DNA of 64,000 nucleotides from Microbacterium testaceum (GCF_006539145.1 NZ_BJML01000004.1:1-64000); one strand, 5' to 3'. Positions 49,278-58,080 are shown, counted from the first letter of the stretch. The notes: generated by a model not told the origin, from the sequence alone. Numbers and translations: made by a program.

Positions 49278-50483
49278 ATGAACGCTCCCAGGCGCGCCGC
49301 GGATTCTCGCGCATCGCAGCGCACGACCACCGGTTTGCAGGTCACCCTCTCCGCCCTCGGTGTGGCCCTCGCCGCCTCCGCCACGGCCCTGGGAGCCGTC
49401 TCGTTCCGCATGGCGCGAACGGTCGTCCGGCCGGCCGGACGCCGCCCCGACACGCGCATCGTCCGTCTCGACGCGGCCGCACAGACCATCTCCCTCGAGC
49501 GCACGCCGAACACGACGCTGCCCGGGCGTTACGGCCTTTTCACCGTCGGATCAGTGGAGTATCTGCGACTGGGCTCGATCGTCGGCGAAGACGGGACGAC
49601 CGTCACCCGCAAGCTCCTCACACATGTTCCCGCTGACGGCGATCTCGCCCCCGAGGCGGCCTTCAGCGGGTGGTACTTCGACAAACCCGACGACCTGTTG
49701 CTCCCGTTCCGCTCTCTCGACATCGACACCGGTGTGGGCGCCTGCCCGGCGTGGGAGTTCCCCGCCGAGCGCGACTCCGATGTCTGGGTGGTGCAGGTGC
49801 ACGGTCGCGGAACGACGAGGTCGGAGACCCTTCGCGCCGTTCCGGTGTTCCACGCGCTCGGCATCTCGAGCCTGGTGGTGTCGTATCGCAACGACGGCGA
49901 TGCTCCCCGCAGCCCCTCGGGGACGTACGCCCTCGGCGCGACGGAGTGGCGCGACGTCGACGCGGCGATCGGCTACGCCCGCCGACGGGGAGCGCGTCAC
50001 GTGCTGCTGATGGGCTGGTCGATGGGCGGAGCGCTGTCGCTTCAGGCCGCCCTGGAATCACCCCACACCGACGTCATCGCCGGGCTCGTGCTCGATTCCC
50101 CGGTGGCGGACTGGCGCACGGTGCTCACCTTCCAGGGACGGGCCATGCGCCTGCCGCGCCCCGTGATCGCGCTGGCGGAGCGCACGCTCGCCTCCACCTG
50201 GGGAGCCACCGCGCTGCGCAGCGGAGAACCCATCCCTCTCGATCGCCTCGACGCCGTGTCACGGGCCGCCGAGCTCCGGCATCCGGTGCTCATCCTGCAC
50301 AGCGACGACGACGGCTTCGTCCCCTCCGACGCCTCGCACGCGCTCGCGAGAGCGCGTCCCGACCTCGTCACGATGGAGACCTTCACGGTCGCCCGCCACA
50401 CCAAGCTGTGGAACTACGACGAGATGCGGTGGACCACGGCGATCCGGGACTGGGTGCGCCGACAGGGCCTCTCCCGGGAGTGA
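49278..50483 (+). CDS. Membrane-anchored alpha/beta hydrolase
   Basis: The 401-residue protein begins with one hydrophobic segment (VTLSALGVALAASATALGAV, about 23-42), so it is probably a signal anchor. The hydrolase core has the nucleophile in GWSMGG (Ser248), the oxyanion-loop region VVQVHGRGTTR, the acid LILHSDDDGFVP and a C-terminal His in ARHTKLWN. Substrate is unknown. TAGAGT at 49263-49268 ends nine bases before the ATG. Confidence 0.8.
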   Translation: MNAPRRAADSRASQRTTTGLQVTLSALGVALAASATALGAVSFRMARTVVRPAGRRPDTRIVRLDAAAQTISLERTPNTTLPGRYGLFTVGSVEYLRLGSIVGEDGTTVTRKLLTHVPADGDLAPEAAFSGWYFDKPDDLLLPFRSLDIDTGVGACPAWEFPAERDSDVWVVQVHGRGTTRSETLRAVPVFHALGISSLVVSYRNDGDAPRSPSGTYALGATEWRDVDAAIGYARRRGARHVLLMGWSMGGALSLQAALESPHTDVIAGLVLDSPVADWRTVLTFQGRAMRLPRPVIALAERTLASTWGATALRSGEPIPLDRLDAVSRAAELRHPVLILHSDDDGFVPSDASHALARARPDLVTMETFTVARHTKLWNYDEMRWTTAIRDWVRRQGLSRE

Positions 50484-50487
50484 TTCC

Positions 50488-50501
50488 GGATGCCGGCATC
50501 C
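50488..50501. terminator. Palindrome GGATGCCGGCATCC between convergent genes
   Basis: Two GGATGCC words meet head to head in a perfect 14-base palindrome in the 34-base gap between the hydrolase and sufE. It is short, so it could be a weak terminator or a protein-binding site. Confidence 0.4.
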
Positions 50502-50517
50502 CGGCGAGACGGCAGGA

Positions 50518-50958
50518 TCAGGCGTCGCGCTTCGCGCGCACCTGGCGCTTGGCGCGCATGAGCATGCCGGTCATGCCCGCGATGCGCAACGGGCTCACGG
50601 CGCGCGTCAGGCCGATGCTCTGCGGGAAGTCGTCGGGTACCGCGAGCACCTCATCGGCGGTGAGACCGGTGAGACCCTGCGACAGAATGCTCGCGAAGCC
50701 GCGCGTGGTCGGCGCTTCGGCGGGGGCCGTGGCGTGCATGGCAACCCGGTCGGCCTCGTCGACCGTGACGATGATGTACACCGGCGACTGGCACTCGACG
50801 ACACGCTCGCGCATCTCGGGGTGATCGGCGTACTGCGTCGGGACCTCGGGCAGCTCCTGCGAGTACTCCAACAGCAGCTGCAGGCGATCGGGCTCGTCGA
50901 GCTCGAGGAACTCGTCGCGGATCTCGGCGAGGCGGGCGGGGAGGGCGTTGTCGGACAT
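50518..50958 (-). CDS. sufE: SufE-family sulfur acceptor
   Basis: SufE accepts persulfide sulfur from a cysteine desulfurase for Fe-S cluster assembly. The 146-residue protein has the acceptor Cys56 in VVECQSPVYI, LPEVPTQYADHP, and the C-terminal GLTRAVSPLRIAGMTGML. The ATG at 50958 is chosen over 50967 because GGAGG overlaps the latter and is nine bases from the former. It lies 34 bases after the rhodanese gene; the same pair is found in Mycobacterium. Confidence 0.85.
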   Translation of the reverse strand: MSDNALPARLAEIRDEFLELDEPDRLQLLLEYSQELPEVPTQYADHPEMRERVVECQSPVYIIVTVDEADRVAMHATAPAEAPTTRGFASILSQGLTGLTADEVLAVPDDFPQSIGLTRAVSPLRIAGMTGMLMRAKRQVRAKRDA

Positions 50959-50992
50959 CACCGTCATCCTCCCACGCTCGCGTCGACCGGGC

Positions 50993-51895
50993 TCAGTGCG
51001 AGGGGACCTCGCCGGGCTCCGAACCCGCGACGATGGGCACGCGCACCGCGCTGCCCCACTCGGTCCACGAGCCGTCGTAGTTGCGCACGTCGTCGAAGCC
51101 GAGAAGGTGCTTGAGCACGAACCACGTGTGGCTCGAGCGCTCACCGATACGGCAGTACGCCACGATCTTGTCACCGTCGGCCAGGCCCGCGCCGTCGCGG
51201 TAGATCGCGTCGAGCTCCTCCCGCGTCTTGAAACCACCGTCGTCGGCGACGGCCTTGCCCCACGGCACGCTCTGAGCGCTCGGGATGTGACCGGCTCGGA
51301 GAGCGCCCTCTTCGGGGTACGCGGGAGCGGTGGTGCGCTCACCCGAGTACTCCTCGGGGGACCGGACGTCGATCAGCGGGTTGCCGAGGTGCGCGAGCAC
51401 ATCGTCTTTGTAGGCGCGAAGCGCGGAATCGTCGCGCTCGACGACGGGATAGTCGGTGGGCTCGACGACCGTCTTATCGGTGGTGATCGGACGCCCCTCG
51501 GAGATCCACTTGTCGCGGCCTCCGTCGAGCAGACGTACGTCCTCATGCCCGAACAGCGAGAACACCCACAGGGCGTACGCGGCCCACCAATTGTTCTTAT
51601 CGCCGTAGATGACCACCGTGTCGTCTCGCGAGATGCCCTTGCGGCTCAGCAGTTCGGCGAAGCCCGCGCCGTCGACGTAGTCGCGCACGACGGGGTCGTT
51701 GAGCTCGGTGTGCCAGTCGACCTTCACCGAGCCGGGGATGTGGCCCGTCTCGTAGAGCAAGACGTCTTCGTCGGACTCCACGATCACGAGGCCCTCCCGA
51801 CCGAGACGCTCTTCCAGCCACTCACCCGTCACGAGCCGGCCGGGCTCGGAGTAGTCGGCGAACTTGGGGGAGGTGGTGTCGAACTCGACGGTCAC
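50993..51895 (-). CDS. sseA: Thiosulfate sulfurtransferase (rhodanese)
   Basis: The 300-residue protein has two rhodanese domains. The first is inactive and has [20 protein letters not shown] with Asp at the active position. The second carries Cys248 in the active loop CRIGERSS and the entry motif [13 protein letters not shown]. It transfers sulfane sulfur; next to sufE it may serve thiol or Fe-S metabolism. The GTG start at 51895 has GAGGAG upstream. Confidence 0.88.
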   Translation of the reverse strand: MTVEFDTTSPKFADYSEPGRLVTGEWLEERLGREGLVIVESDEDVLLYETGHIPGSVKVDWHTELNDPVVRDYVDGAGFAELLSRKGISRDDTVVIYGDKNNWWAAYALWVFSLFGHEDVRLLDGGRDKWISEGRPITTDKTVVEPTDYPVVERDDSALRAYKDDVLAHLGNPLIDVRSPEEYSGERTTAPAYPEEGALRAGHIPSAQSVPWGKAVADDGGFKTREELDAIYRDGAGLADGDKIVAYCRIGERSSHTWFVLKHLLGFDDVRNYDGSWTEWGSAVRVPIVAGSEPGEVPSH

Positions 51896-52013
51896 GGGTA
51901 CTCCTCGGTCAAGGCGATGGATGGCGCGGCATAGGGTGGACACCGCACCATCGACCCTAGATCCGCGGCATGGAGCACGCACCCTCCCCGTAAGACTTGG
52001 ACACAGGACGGCC

Positions 52014-53051
52014 ATGACCTCGACCCCCGCCACGACCGGCCTCATCCACCTCACCGAGCGTGAGCCCGCCGTCTCGGGCGCCGACATGGTCAGCGCCCTC
52101 GTTCCGCCGCCGCAGTTCGACGGGGCGACCTTCGAGTCGTACCGCGCCGATGCCGCCTACCCCTCGCAGCAGGAAGCAAAAGAGCTGCTCCAGGCCTTCG
52201 CCGGCGCGCAGGCGGCTCCGGCCAAGAAGGGCGGCTTCTTCCGCCGTGCCGAGAAGGTGGCACCGGCGAAACCGGGGGTCTACCTCGACGGCGGCTTCGG
52301 CGTCGGCAAGACCCACCTGCTGGCCGCGATCTACCACGCCATGCCGGCTCGCCGGAAATACTTCGGCTCGTTCATCGAGTACACCGCGCTGGTCGGTGTG
52401 CTCGGCTACGCCAAGGCCGTCGAGTTGTTCCGCGGCTCCGACCTGCTCTGCATCGACGAGTTCGAGCTCGACGACCCGGGCGACACGATGGTCATGACGC
52501 GCCTGCTCGGCGAGCTGGTGGCATCCGGAACCCGGCTCGCCGCCACCTCGAACACCCCGCCGAACGCGCTGGGCGAGGGGCGCTTCGCGGCCCAGGACTT
52601 CCTGCGCGAGATCCAGTCGATGGCCGACAGTTTCCGCACGATCCGCATCGACGGCACCGATTTCCGTCAGCGCGCGATCGACGGAGAAGCGAAGGTCCTG
52701 TCGGACGAGGGGTATCAAGAGGCGATGGATGCCGCGGCCTCCGGGTCGGTGGCGTCCGACGACGCCTTCCTCGACCTCGTCGGCCACCTCGCGCGCGTGC
52801 ACCCCTCGCGCTTCATCCGCCTCATCGACGGGGTCGACGTGATCGGCCTGCGCGAGGTAGAGGTGCTGCACGACCAGTCGGCGGCTCTGCGCCTGGTTGC
52901 TTTCGTCGATCGCGCATACGACGCGCAGATCCCGATCCGCGCCACGGGCGTCCCGCTCAACACCGTGTTCAGCGACGAGATGCTGGGCGGCGGGTACCGC
53001 AAGAAATACCTGCGCGCAGTCTCGCGCCTCGTCGCACTCACGCACTCCTGA
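52014..53051 (+). CDS. zapE: Cell division ATPase ZapE
   Basis: The 345-residue AAA-type ATPase (AFG1/ZapE family) has the Walker [12 protein letters not shown] at about residues 93-103, Walker [15 protein letters not shown], and the sensor region [15 protein letters not shown]. ZapE destabilises FtsZ polymers in E. coli; homologues in actinobacteria are assigned by similarity. It lies divergently from the rhodanese gene. Confidence 0.88.
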   Translation: MTSTPATTGLIHLTEREPAVSGADMVSALVPPPQFDGATFESYRADAAYPSQQEAKELLQAFAGAQAAPAKKGGFFRRAEKVAPAKPGVYLDGGFGVGKTHLLAAIYHAMPARRKYFGSFIEYTALVGVLGYAKAVELFRGSDLLCIDEFELDDPGDTMVMTRLLGELVASGTRLAATSNTPPNALGEGRFAAQDFLREIQSMADSFRTIRIDGTDFRQRAIDGEAKVLSDEGYQEAMDAAASGSVASDDAFLDLVGHLARVHPSRFIRLIDGVDVIGLREVEVLHDQSAALRLVAFVDRAYDAQIPIRATGVPLNTVFSDEMLGGGYRKKYLRAVSRLVALTHS

Positions 53052-53112
53052 GGCGAGTTCATCGCCGGTTCGCGGGCGCAGGAAACGCGATGTTTACCGG
53101 AGCGGCCCGGCT

Positions 53113-53150
53113 GTAACATCCACGAAACACGGGGCGAACGGTCGTGGAAC
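53113..53150 (+). promoter_or_regulatory. Probable GlnR operator upstream of amtB
   Basis: The array GTAAC-ATCCAC-GAAAC-ACGGGG-CGAAC-GGTCGT-GGAAC keeps the 11-bp phase of GlnR boxes through four half-sites. Three of the four match the consensus with at most one difference. It lies 67-104 bases before the amtB start. Confidence 0.75.
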
Positions 53151-53216
53151 CGGGGCTGTGGACACTGAGGGGACCCGACGCTTTACCTGCGTCCCTGCAG
53201 AGAGGTTCCCTCCGAG

Positions 53217-54491
53217 ATGGATCAAGGCAACACCGCATTCATCCTGATAGCAGCCGCCCTCGTGCTGCTGATGACGCCAGGACTCGCGTTCTTCTACGGC
53301 GGTCTCGTCAAGGCCAAGAGCGTCATCAGCATGATGATGATGAGCTTCGGCGCGATGGGGCTCATGGGCGTCCTGTGGGTGCTCTACGGCTACGCGATCG
53401 CGTTCCCCGCGACCGACGCCGGCGTCACCAACGCCCCGTGGCACATCGACGGCGCTGACTTCGGCCTCGCCAACGTGCTCACCACCCCCGAGGGCGCCGC
53501 GTACCCGCCGCTCGCCTTCGTCGCCTTCCAGGCCACCTTCGCCATCATCACCGTCGCCCTCGTCTCGGGTGCGATCGCCGACCGCGCCAAGTTCGGCGCG
53601 TGGATGATCTTCGCCGGCATCTGGGCCACGGTCGTCTACTTCCCTGTCGCCAGCTGGGTCTTCAACTTCGGCCTGGCCGAAGACGGCTCCTTCAGCTACG
53701 GCGGCTGGATCACCCACGGTCTGCAGGACGTCTTCGGCGTCGGCGCGATCGACTTCGCCGGCGGTACCGCCGTGCACATCAACGCCGGTGCCGCAGCCCT
53801 CGCGCTGGCTCTGGTCCTCGGTAAGCGCGTCGGCTTCCAGAAGGGCGCCCACGTCCCTCACAACCCGCCGTTCGTCCTCCTCGGTGCGGGCCTGCTGTGG
53901 TTCGGCTGGTTCGGCTTCAACGCCGGTTCCGAGCTCGCCGCCGACAACACCGCCGCCCTGGCCTTCGTGAACACGATCGCCGCTCCCGCCGCAGCCCTCC
54001 TGTCGTGGCTGATCGTCGAGAAGATCAAGGACGGCAAGCCCACCTCGGTCGGCGCCGCCTCCGGTGCCGTCGCGGGTCTCGTCGCGATCACCCCGGCCTG
54101 CGCCGCTCTGACGCCGATCTGGGCCATCGTGCTGGGCCTGCTCGCGGGCGCGGTCTGCGCCCTCGCCATCGAGCTCAAGTTCAAGCTCGGCTTCGACGAC
54201 TCGCTCGACGTGGTCGGCATCCACCTCGTCGGTGGTCTGCTCGGAACGCTGTACCTGGGCATCTTCGCCAACACGAGCGGCCTCATCTACAGCGGCTCGT
54301 TCAACCAGCTGATCGTCCAGGCGATCGCCGCCCTCGCCGTCCTGGTCTACTCCTTCGTGCTCGCCTTCATCATCGGCTTCGCGATCGAGAAGACCATCGG
54401 CTTCCGCGTGAAGAACGAAGACGAGATCGCCGGTATCGACACCGTCGTGCACGGCGAAGAGGGCTACGTGCTCTCCGACGTTCGCGGCTGA
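53217..54491 (+). CDS. amtB: Ammonium transporter
   Basis: The 424-residue Amt/MEP/Rh family channel imports ammonium. Eleven hydrophobic segments are expected; visible signatures are GLAFFYGGLVKAKSVI near the N-terminus, GIDFAGG-like AIDFAGGTAVHINAGAAAL with the first pore His, and VVGIHLVGGLLGTL with the second. A soluble C-terminal tail (FRVKNEDEIAGIDTVVHGEE) is typical of the PII-binding region. No glnK follows, so regulation may depend on a PII gene elsewhere. The upstream GlnR-type box fits nitrogen control. Confidence 0.93.
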   Translation: MDQGNTAFILIAAALVLLMTPGLAFFYGGLVKAKSVISMMMMSFGAMGLMGVLWVLYGYAIAFPATDAGVTNAPWHIDGADFGLANVLTTPEGAAYPPLAFVAFQATFAIITVALVSGAIADRAKFGAWMIFAGIWATVVYFPVASWVFNFGLAEDGSFSYGGWITHGLQDVFGVGAIDFAGGTAVHINAGAAALALALVLGKRVGFQKGAHVPHNPPFVLLGAGLLWFGWFGFNAGSELAADNTAALAFVNTIAAPAAALLSWLIVEKIKDGKPTSVGAASGAVAGLVAITPACAALTPIWAIVLGLLAGAVCALAIELKFKLGFDDSLDVVGIHLVGGLLGTLYLGIFANTSGLIYSGSFNQLIVQAIAALAVLVYSFVLAFIIGFAIEKTIGFRVKNEDEIAGIDTVVHGEEGYVLSDVRG

Positions 54492-54505
54492 CACCCGCTT
54501 CACCC

Positions 54506-54545
54506 CGAACGGGGCGTCACCGATTCGTCGGTGGCGCCCCGTTCG
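54506..54545. terminator. Terminator of amtB
   Basis: An 18-bp stem (CGAACGGGGCGTCACCGA with its complement, one G-U pair) closes a TTCG tetraloop. Confidence 0.85.
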
Positions 54546-54564
54546 TCGTGCCTAGGGTGGGGGA

Positions 54565-55089
54565 ATGGGAACCGCCTCTCGTCTGCTTTCCGCCGTACTG
54601 GGCATGTTTCGGTCGACGCCGACGGCTCCGCCCGCTCGTCATTCCGCTCCCGCCGCGCCGACCGCGCGTCCGTCCGGTCCTCGCGGGAGCGAGACCGTCG
54701 AGATCGATCCGCCGCGGCACCTCACCCTGTCGTACGCGCCGAAACGCGACAACGCCCCCGACGGGGGCGAGATCGTCTGGACGTGGGTTCCGTATGAGGA
54801 GCGTGACGGGCGGGGCAAGGACCGGCCGGTCCTCATCCTCGGTCGAGCGGATGCCACCCGCTCCTACGCCGTGAGACTCACCAGTAAGCCGCACGACGGC
54901 GACCGCCAGTACGTGTCGCTGGGGACGGGGGAGTGGGACCCTCAGCGTCGGCCCTCGTGGATCGACGTCGAACAGCTCTATCTCGTCCACGACGCGGGGA
55001 TGCGCCGGGAGGCAGCGGCCTTGGACCGCGCGCGGTTCGACGTGATCGCCGCCGCTCTCGCCGCGCGCTACGGCTGGTCGCGCGGCTGA
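54565..55089 (+). CDS. PemK/MazF-like protein
   Basis: The 174-residue protein has a Pro/Ala-rich N-terminal stretch of about 60 residues, then a PemK/MazF-like fold: GGEIVWTWVPYEERDGRGKDR and RPVLILGRADATRS, with the family's opening GEIVW and basic patch. Classic members are endoribonuclease toxins, but no antitoxin-like gene flanks it. In actinobacteria such stand-alone copies may have other roles. The ATG at 54565 is 19 bases after the amtB terminator. Confidence 0.7.
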   Translation: MGTASRLLSAVLGMFRSTPTAPPARHSAPAAPTARPSGPRGSETVEIDPPRHLTLSYAPKRDNAPDGGEIVWTWVPYEERDGRGKDRPVLILGRADATRSYAVRLTSKPHDGDRQYVSLGTGEWDPQRRPSWIDVEQLYLVHDAGMRREAAALDRARFDVIAAALAARYGWSRG

Positions 55090-55216
55090 CGCTCTGCGCT
55101 CATTGCCGCACCGAACGGGGAACTCTTCGTGAGAGCTACGTGAGATTCCTCTCATCTACCGGGTTTTCTTGCCGGGAACCGTTCGTTCTCGACAACCAGG
55201 TCGATAAATTTCTGCC
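55090..55216. promoter_or_regulatory. AT-richer promoter of the type VII cargo cassette
   Basis: The gap is visibly AT-richer than its surroundings. TAAATT (55205-55210) ends six bases before the GTG of the first cassette gene, so the transcript is probably leaderless. CCGAACGG near 55112 and CCGTTCG near 55178 form a distant inverted pair. Confidence 0.4.
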
Positions 55217-55597
55217 GTGCCGTTGGATCCCGAAGAGTCATTCGCTCAGGTCGAAGCCGACGTTCGTCGTGCCGAGATGCGCGCCGCTCAGATGCCGGTC
55301 TTCGAGGCGACGGTCGCTTCCGTGCGCGGCACCGGTCGCTCCCGCGGTCGCGACGTCATCGCCCAGGTGGACTCGGGCGGCCGGGTCGTCGATCTGCGGC
55401 TGAGTGAGGCGGCCCTGGCACGCGGCGCCCAGCGACTGTCCGCCGAGATCCTCTCGACCATCCGTCAAGCCGAGGTCGATGCCCGCGAGAGCACGCTCCG
55501 CGCGGTGAGCGAGCTCCTCGGCGCCGACGATCCCATCGTCGCGCAACTACGCGACACCGAACCCGCCTCACCCGAGAGGACTCTTCATGGCCGATGA
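55217..55597 (+). CDS. YbaB/EbfC-like protein of a type VII secretion cassette
   Basis: The 126-residue protein resembles YbaB/EbfC family members of ESX loci: an N-terminal helix (EESFAQVEADVRRAEMRA), a short beta core (ATVASVRGTGRSRGRDVIAQ) and VDLRLSEAALARGAQRLSAE helices. In mycobacteria such proteins lie beside secreted EspC-like genes and may act as chaperones. The GTG start appears leaderless. It overlaps the next gene by 11 bases. Confidence 0.7.
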   Translation: MPLDPEESFAQVEADVRRAEMRAAQMPVFEATVASVRGTGRSRGRDVIAQVDSGGRVVDLRLSEAALARGAQRLSAEILSTIRQAEVDARESTLRAVSELLGADDPIVAQLRDTEPASPERTLHGR

Positions 55598-55907
55598 CAT
55601 CGCCGTCGACTTCGATCGACTCCGACAGCACGCCGCATTCGTCGATTCCCTCGTGGGCGACGTCGGATCGGCGCTCTCCGTCCTTCGCGGCGGCAACCTG
55701 CTTCCCGAAGCCTTCGGGCTCTTGTGCGCGTTCCTCGTTCCGCCGGGACTCGCGTTGTCGGCAGCCGCCACCGGTCTCCTCGGCGAGGACCAGTCACTGC
55801 TCATGCGCACCGCCGGCGAGTTGCGGCAGACCGCCGACCAATGGGAGCAGTTTGAAAGCGACACCATCGCGACCATCCGGTCCCTCGAGTCTGCGATGGG
55901 GGTGTGA
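55587..55907 (+). CDS. EspC/WXG100-like type VII secretion substrate
   Basis: The 106-residue protein begins MADDIAVDFDRLRQHAAFVD and has two helical segments around a hydrophobic centre; the second ends in LRQTADQWEQFESDTIATIRS. This fits the EspC-like T7SS target family. No WxG tripeptide is present in the turn. GAGAGGA lies six bases before the ATG. It probably heterodimerises or is secreted with the next gene's product, which it overlaps by one base (TGATG). Confidence 0.7.
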   Translation: MADDIAVDFDRLRQHAAFVDSLVGDVGSALSVLRGGNLLPEAFGLLCAFLVPPGLALSAAATGLLGEDQSLLMRTAGELRQTADQWEQFESDTIATIRSLESAMGV

Positions 55908-57163
55908 TGAGTACCGTCGTCGCCCCCGGCACCACCTTCTCCGGCAGCCGCGTCATCGAGTCGGGCCGCGCCCTCGCCGAGGCCGTCAAGAGCGGCAACT
56001 GGCTCGACGGAGGAATGGCGTTCCTCGACACCCTGGGCGATGCGGCCGCCGCGCTCACCGATCCCATCGGCACATTGACCGCGTGTGGTCTCGGGTGGGT
56101 CATGGAGCACCTCAAGCCCCTCAGCACCTGGCTCGATCAGCTCGCCGGCAGCGCCTCCAACGTCGCCTCCGTCGCATCGCAGTGGGTCTCTGCCGGGTCA
56201 TCGATGCGCCAAGCAGGCGCCGACCTCACCCGCCGCTTGAGCGACCTCGATGGCATGACCGGCGGCAGCATCACCGCGTACATGCGGTTCGCCACGGACG
56301 CGGCGAAGCACCTCGGCGCGGCTGGTGAATGGGCCGAGGCCGCGGCGAGCGGACTCACCTCCGCCTCCACCCTGGTGACCAAAATGCAGGGCGTCGTCAA
56401 GTCGGCGATCTCCAAGGTTGTCGCCACCGCGATCGAGGCCATGGCAGTCGTCGCCGCCTCGTTCGGTCTCGGCATGGGATACGCCATCGCGCGCGTCGTG
56501 ATGAAGGTCAACGAGATGGTGAACAAGGTCGTTCGCCCTCTGCGGGCCGTGCTCGGATCGGTCAAGGCCCTCACCGGGCTCGTGCAGCAGCTCCGCGGTG
56601 TCTTCGACCGCACGTCGACCACGACCGCGGCAGCCCTGCAGAGCAGCGCCCAGACCATCCGTATCGATTCGGGGGCCGTCGTCGACGCGTCAGATGCCAC
56701 CCGCTACGGAAACAGCGCCGCCCACGACCTCACCGTCAAGGGTCAGCGTGCCGACGGGGTCGTCTACCGCCCCTTCACCGTCTCGGGCGAGCACGCCTCG
56801 GCGGACTTCCACCTCAGCGGCTCCGGGGCGCTCTCCGGGGCCCCCACGCCCGATGGGGCGGTCATCGGCCAGGCCTCCCTCGGCGGGTCCGCCGGCGCGG
56901 GCGGCTCGCTCGGTGGGCTGACCGGGCTCGATGCCAAGACCTTCGCCGGTGCGCACGGCGGAAACACTGGCGCGCTCATCGGCGGGACCACCGGGGGAGC
57001 GGCCATGGCCGCCACCTCCCTGTCGTCCGCGCAGGGTACCGGGCCCGGCGGTCTGCGCCCTCCGATGGCAGGCGCCGGCACCCAGCACGGAGCAGGGGCG
57101 GGAAGCCGACAGAAGCTCGGTCAGCGCCGTCGTGATCTTCGCGTGGTGATCGAAGACGATTGA
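55907..57163 (+). CDS. Large type VII secretion cargo-like protein
   Basis: The 418-residue protein has a helical N-terminal half (to about residue 250) with an extended hydrophobic patch (AMAVVAASFGLGMGYAIARVV). A Ser/Thr-rich linker follows, then a Gly/Ala-rich low-complexity tail of about 100 residues. The basic-acidic end QRRRDLRVVIEDD is typical of proteins exported with EspC-like partners. It resembles PPE-type or WXG-type effectors but has no catalytic motif that I recognise. No EccB/C/D or mycosin gene is in the window. Confidence 0.6.
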   Translation: MSTVVAPGTTFSGSRVIESGRALAEAVKSGNWLDGGMAFLDTLGDAAAALTDPIGTLTACGLGWVMEHLKPLSTWLDQLAGSASNVASVASQWVSAGSSMRQAGADLTRRLSDLDGMTGGSITAYMRFATDAAKHLGAAGEWAEAAASGLTSASTLVTKMQGVVKSAISKVVATAIEAMAVVAASFGLGMGYAIARVVMKVNEMVNKVVRPLRAVLGSVKALTGLVQQLRGVFDRTSTTTAAALQSSAQTIRIDSGAVVDASDATRYGNSAAHDLTVKGQRADGVVYRPFTVSGEHASADFHLSGSGALSGAPTPDGAVIGQASLGGSAGAGGSLGGLTGLDAKTFAGAHGGNTGALIGGTTGGAAMAATSLSSAQGTGPGGLRPPMAGAGTQHGAGAGSRQKLGQRRRDLRVVIEDD

Positions 57164-57177
57164 CCCGCGATTCGACG

Positions 57178-57220
57178 ACGCCCCGGCGTCCGGCCTCACG
57201 ACGGCCGGGTGCCGGGGCGT
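57178..57220 (+). terminator. Terminator of the type VII cassette
   Basis: ACGCCCCGGCGTCCGGCC pairs with GGCCGGGTGCCGGGGCGT over 18 positions including two G-U pairs, with a seven-base loop, 15 bases after the stop. Confidence 0.8.
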
Positions 57221-57508
57221 TACCACGGAGGGCGCCGGTCGGCAGGAACATCGAACAGCCGCTCGGGCCGGCGCGGATCGTCGCGGGGCGAGTCGGCGTG
57301 TCGGGTCCGGCGGTTGCGCTGCGGGTGGAGGGGTGGGGAGAAGGCGGGCAACCGCGGCGACGACGTACGCATCGAAGAGCTCAGTCGTGCGGGGTTGGGG
57401 TCGAGGGGGTGCCGACCAGCTCTTGTCCGGTCCTGACGCCGGCGACTCACTGCTGAAAGTGGCGCGATAAACGCGACGCCGGAGGCAGACCGGCGAAGAA
57501 ACAGAAAA
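57221..57508. other. Intergenic region before the tRNA cluster
   Basis: About 290 bases with no gene I can support. A minus-strand open frame at 57220-57450 ends RRPPW and is Pro/Arg-rich with no ribosome-binding site or family match. Confidence 0.3.
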
Positions 57509-57526
57509 CCCCCGGCGAACCGGGGG
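57509..57526 (-). terminator. Terminator of minus-strand tRNA-Val
   Basis: On the minus strand CCCCCGG-TTCG-CCGGGGG is followed by TTTT. It is the mirror image of the terminator at 58081-58098. Confidence 0.85.
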
Positions 57527-57534
57527 TGAAACTG

Positions 57535-57607
57535 TGGGCGATGCCGGACTCGAACCGACGACCTCTTCCGTGTGAAGGAAGCGCGCTACCAACTGCGCCA
57601 ATCGCCC
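57535..57607 (-). tRNA. tRNA-Val (anticodon CAC)
   Basis: On the minus strand the gene begins GGGCGATTGGCGCAGTTGG and ends ATCGCCCA. The anticodon arm CTTCC-TTCACAC-GGAAG places CAC at the anticodon. The T arm contains GGTTCGAGTCC. CCA is not encoded. Confidence 0.95.
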
Positions 57608-57759
57608 TCATCCCGAACGGGACTCATCGATCGTACCGGATACCGAGAGGTACTTCGAACCAGGGTCGGCAGACACGCGCGGGGCGCGCCTGGTTTTGCG
57701 CGCGCGCTCAGATCGGGTAATGTCTTACGAGTGCTCGGGGCAAGCCCCGGGAACGAAAT

Positions 57760-57832
57760 GCGGATGTAGCGCAGTTGGTAGCGCACAACCTTGCCAAGGT
57801 TGGGGTCGCGAGTTCGAGTCTCGTCATCCGCT
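57760..57832 (+). tRNA. tRNA-Gly (anticodon GCC)
   Basis: GCGGATG pairs with CATCCGC as acceptor arm. The anticodon arm CAACC-TTGCCAA-GGTTG places GCC at the anticodon. GAGTTCGAGTCTC forms the T arm. CCA is not encoded. Confidence 0.95.
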
Positions 57833-57898
57833 CGAGTGGAGGGATCTCCGTCTGGGAAACCGACGGAGCATCACGACACGTGGGTCGAACCACATCAC

Positions 57899-57969
57899 GG
57901 TGGCGTGGCCGAGCGGCTAGGCACCGGCCTGCAAAGCCGTTTACACGGGTTCGAATCCCGTCGCCACCT
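57899..57969 (+). tRNA. tRNA-Cys (anticodon GCA)
   Basis: GGTGGCG pairs with CGCCACC. The anticodon loop CTGCAAA gives GCA. GGGTTCGAATCCC forms the T arm. CCA is not encoded. Confidence 0.95.
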
Positions 57970-57996
57970 CGCCTCACAATAGAACAGCCTGTATAG

Positions 57997-58071
57997 GCGC
58001 GATTGGCGCAGCGGTAGCGCGCTTCCCTGACACGGAAGAGGTCACTGGTTCGATCCCAGTATCGCGCACCA
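57997..58071 (+). tRNA. tRNA-Val (anticodon GAC)
   Basis: GCGCGAT pairs with ATCGCGC. The anticodon arm CTTCC-CTGACAC-GGAAG places GAC at the anticodon. Unlike the other three tRNAs of the cluster, the 3' CCA is encoded (58069-58071). Confidence 0.95.
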
Positions 58072-58080
58072 CCTGAGAAG

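Noticed and set aside
54565..55089. A complete toxin-antitoxin module
   Set aside because: No antitoxin-sized gene precedes or follows; amtB and the type VII cassette are the neighbours.
57220..57450. Minus-strand 76-codon frame ending RRPPW
   Set aside because: Pro/Arg-rich, no ribosome-binding site and overlaps a terminator arm. No family recognised.
56690..57601. Minus-strand frame beginning MAQLVARFLHTEEVVGSSPA
   Set aside because: This is the well-known spurious translation of a tRNA gene (tRNA-Val(CAC)) read in another frame.
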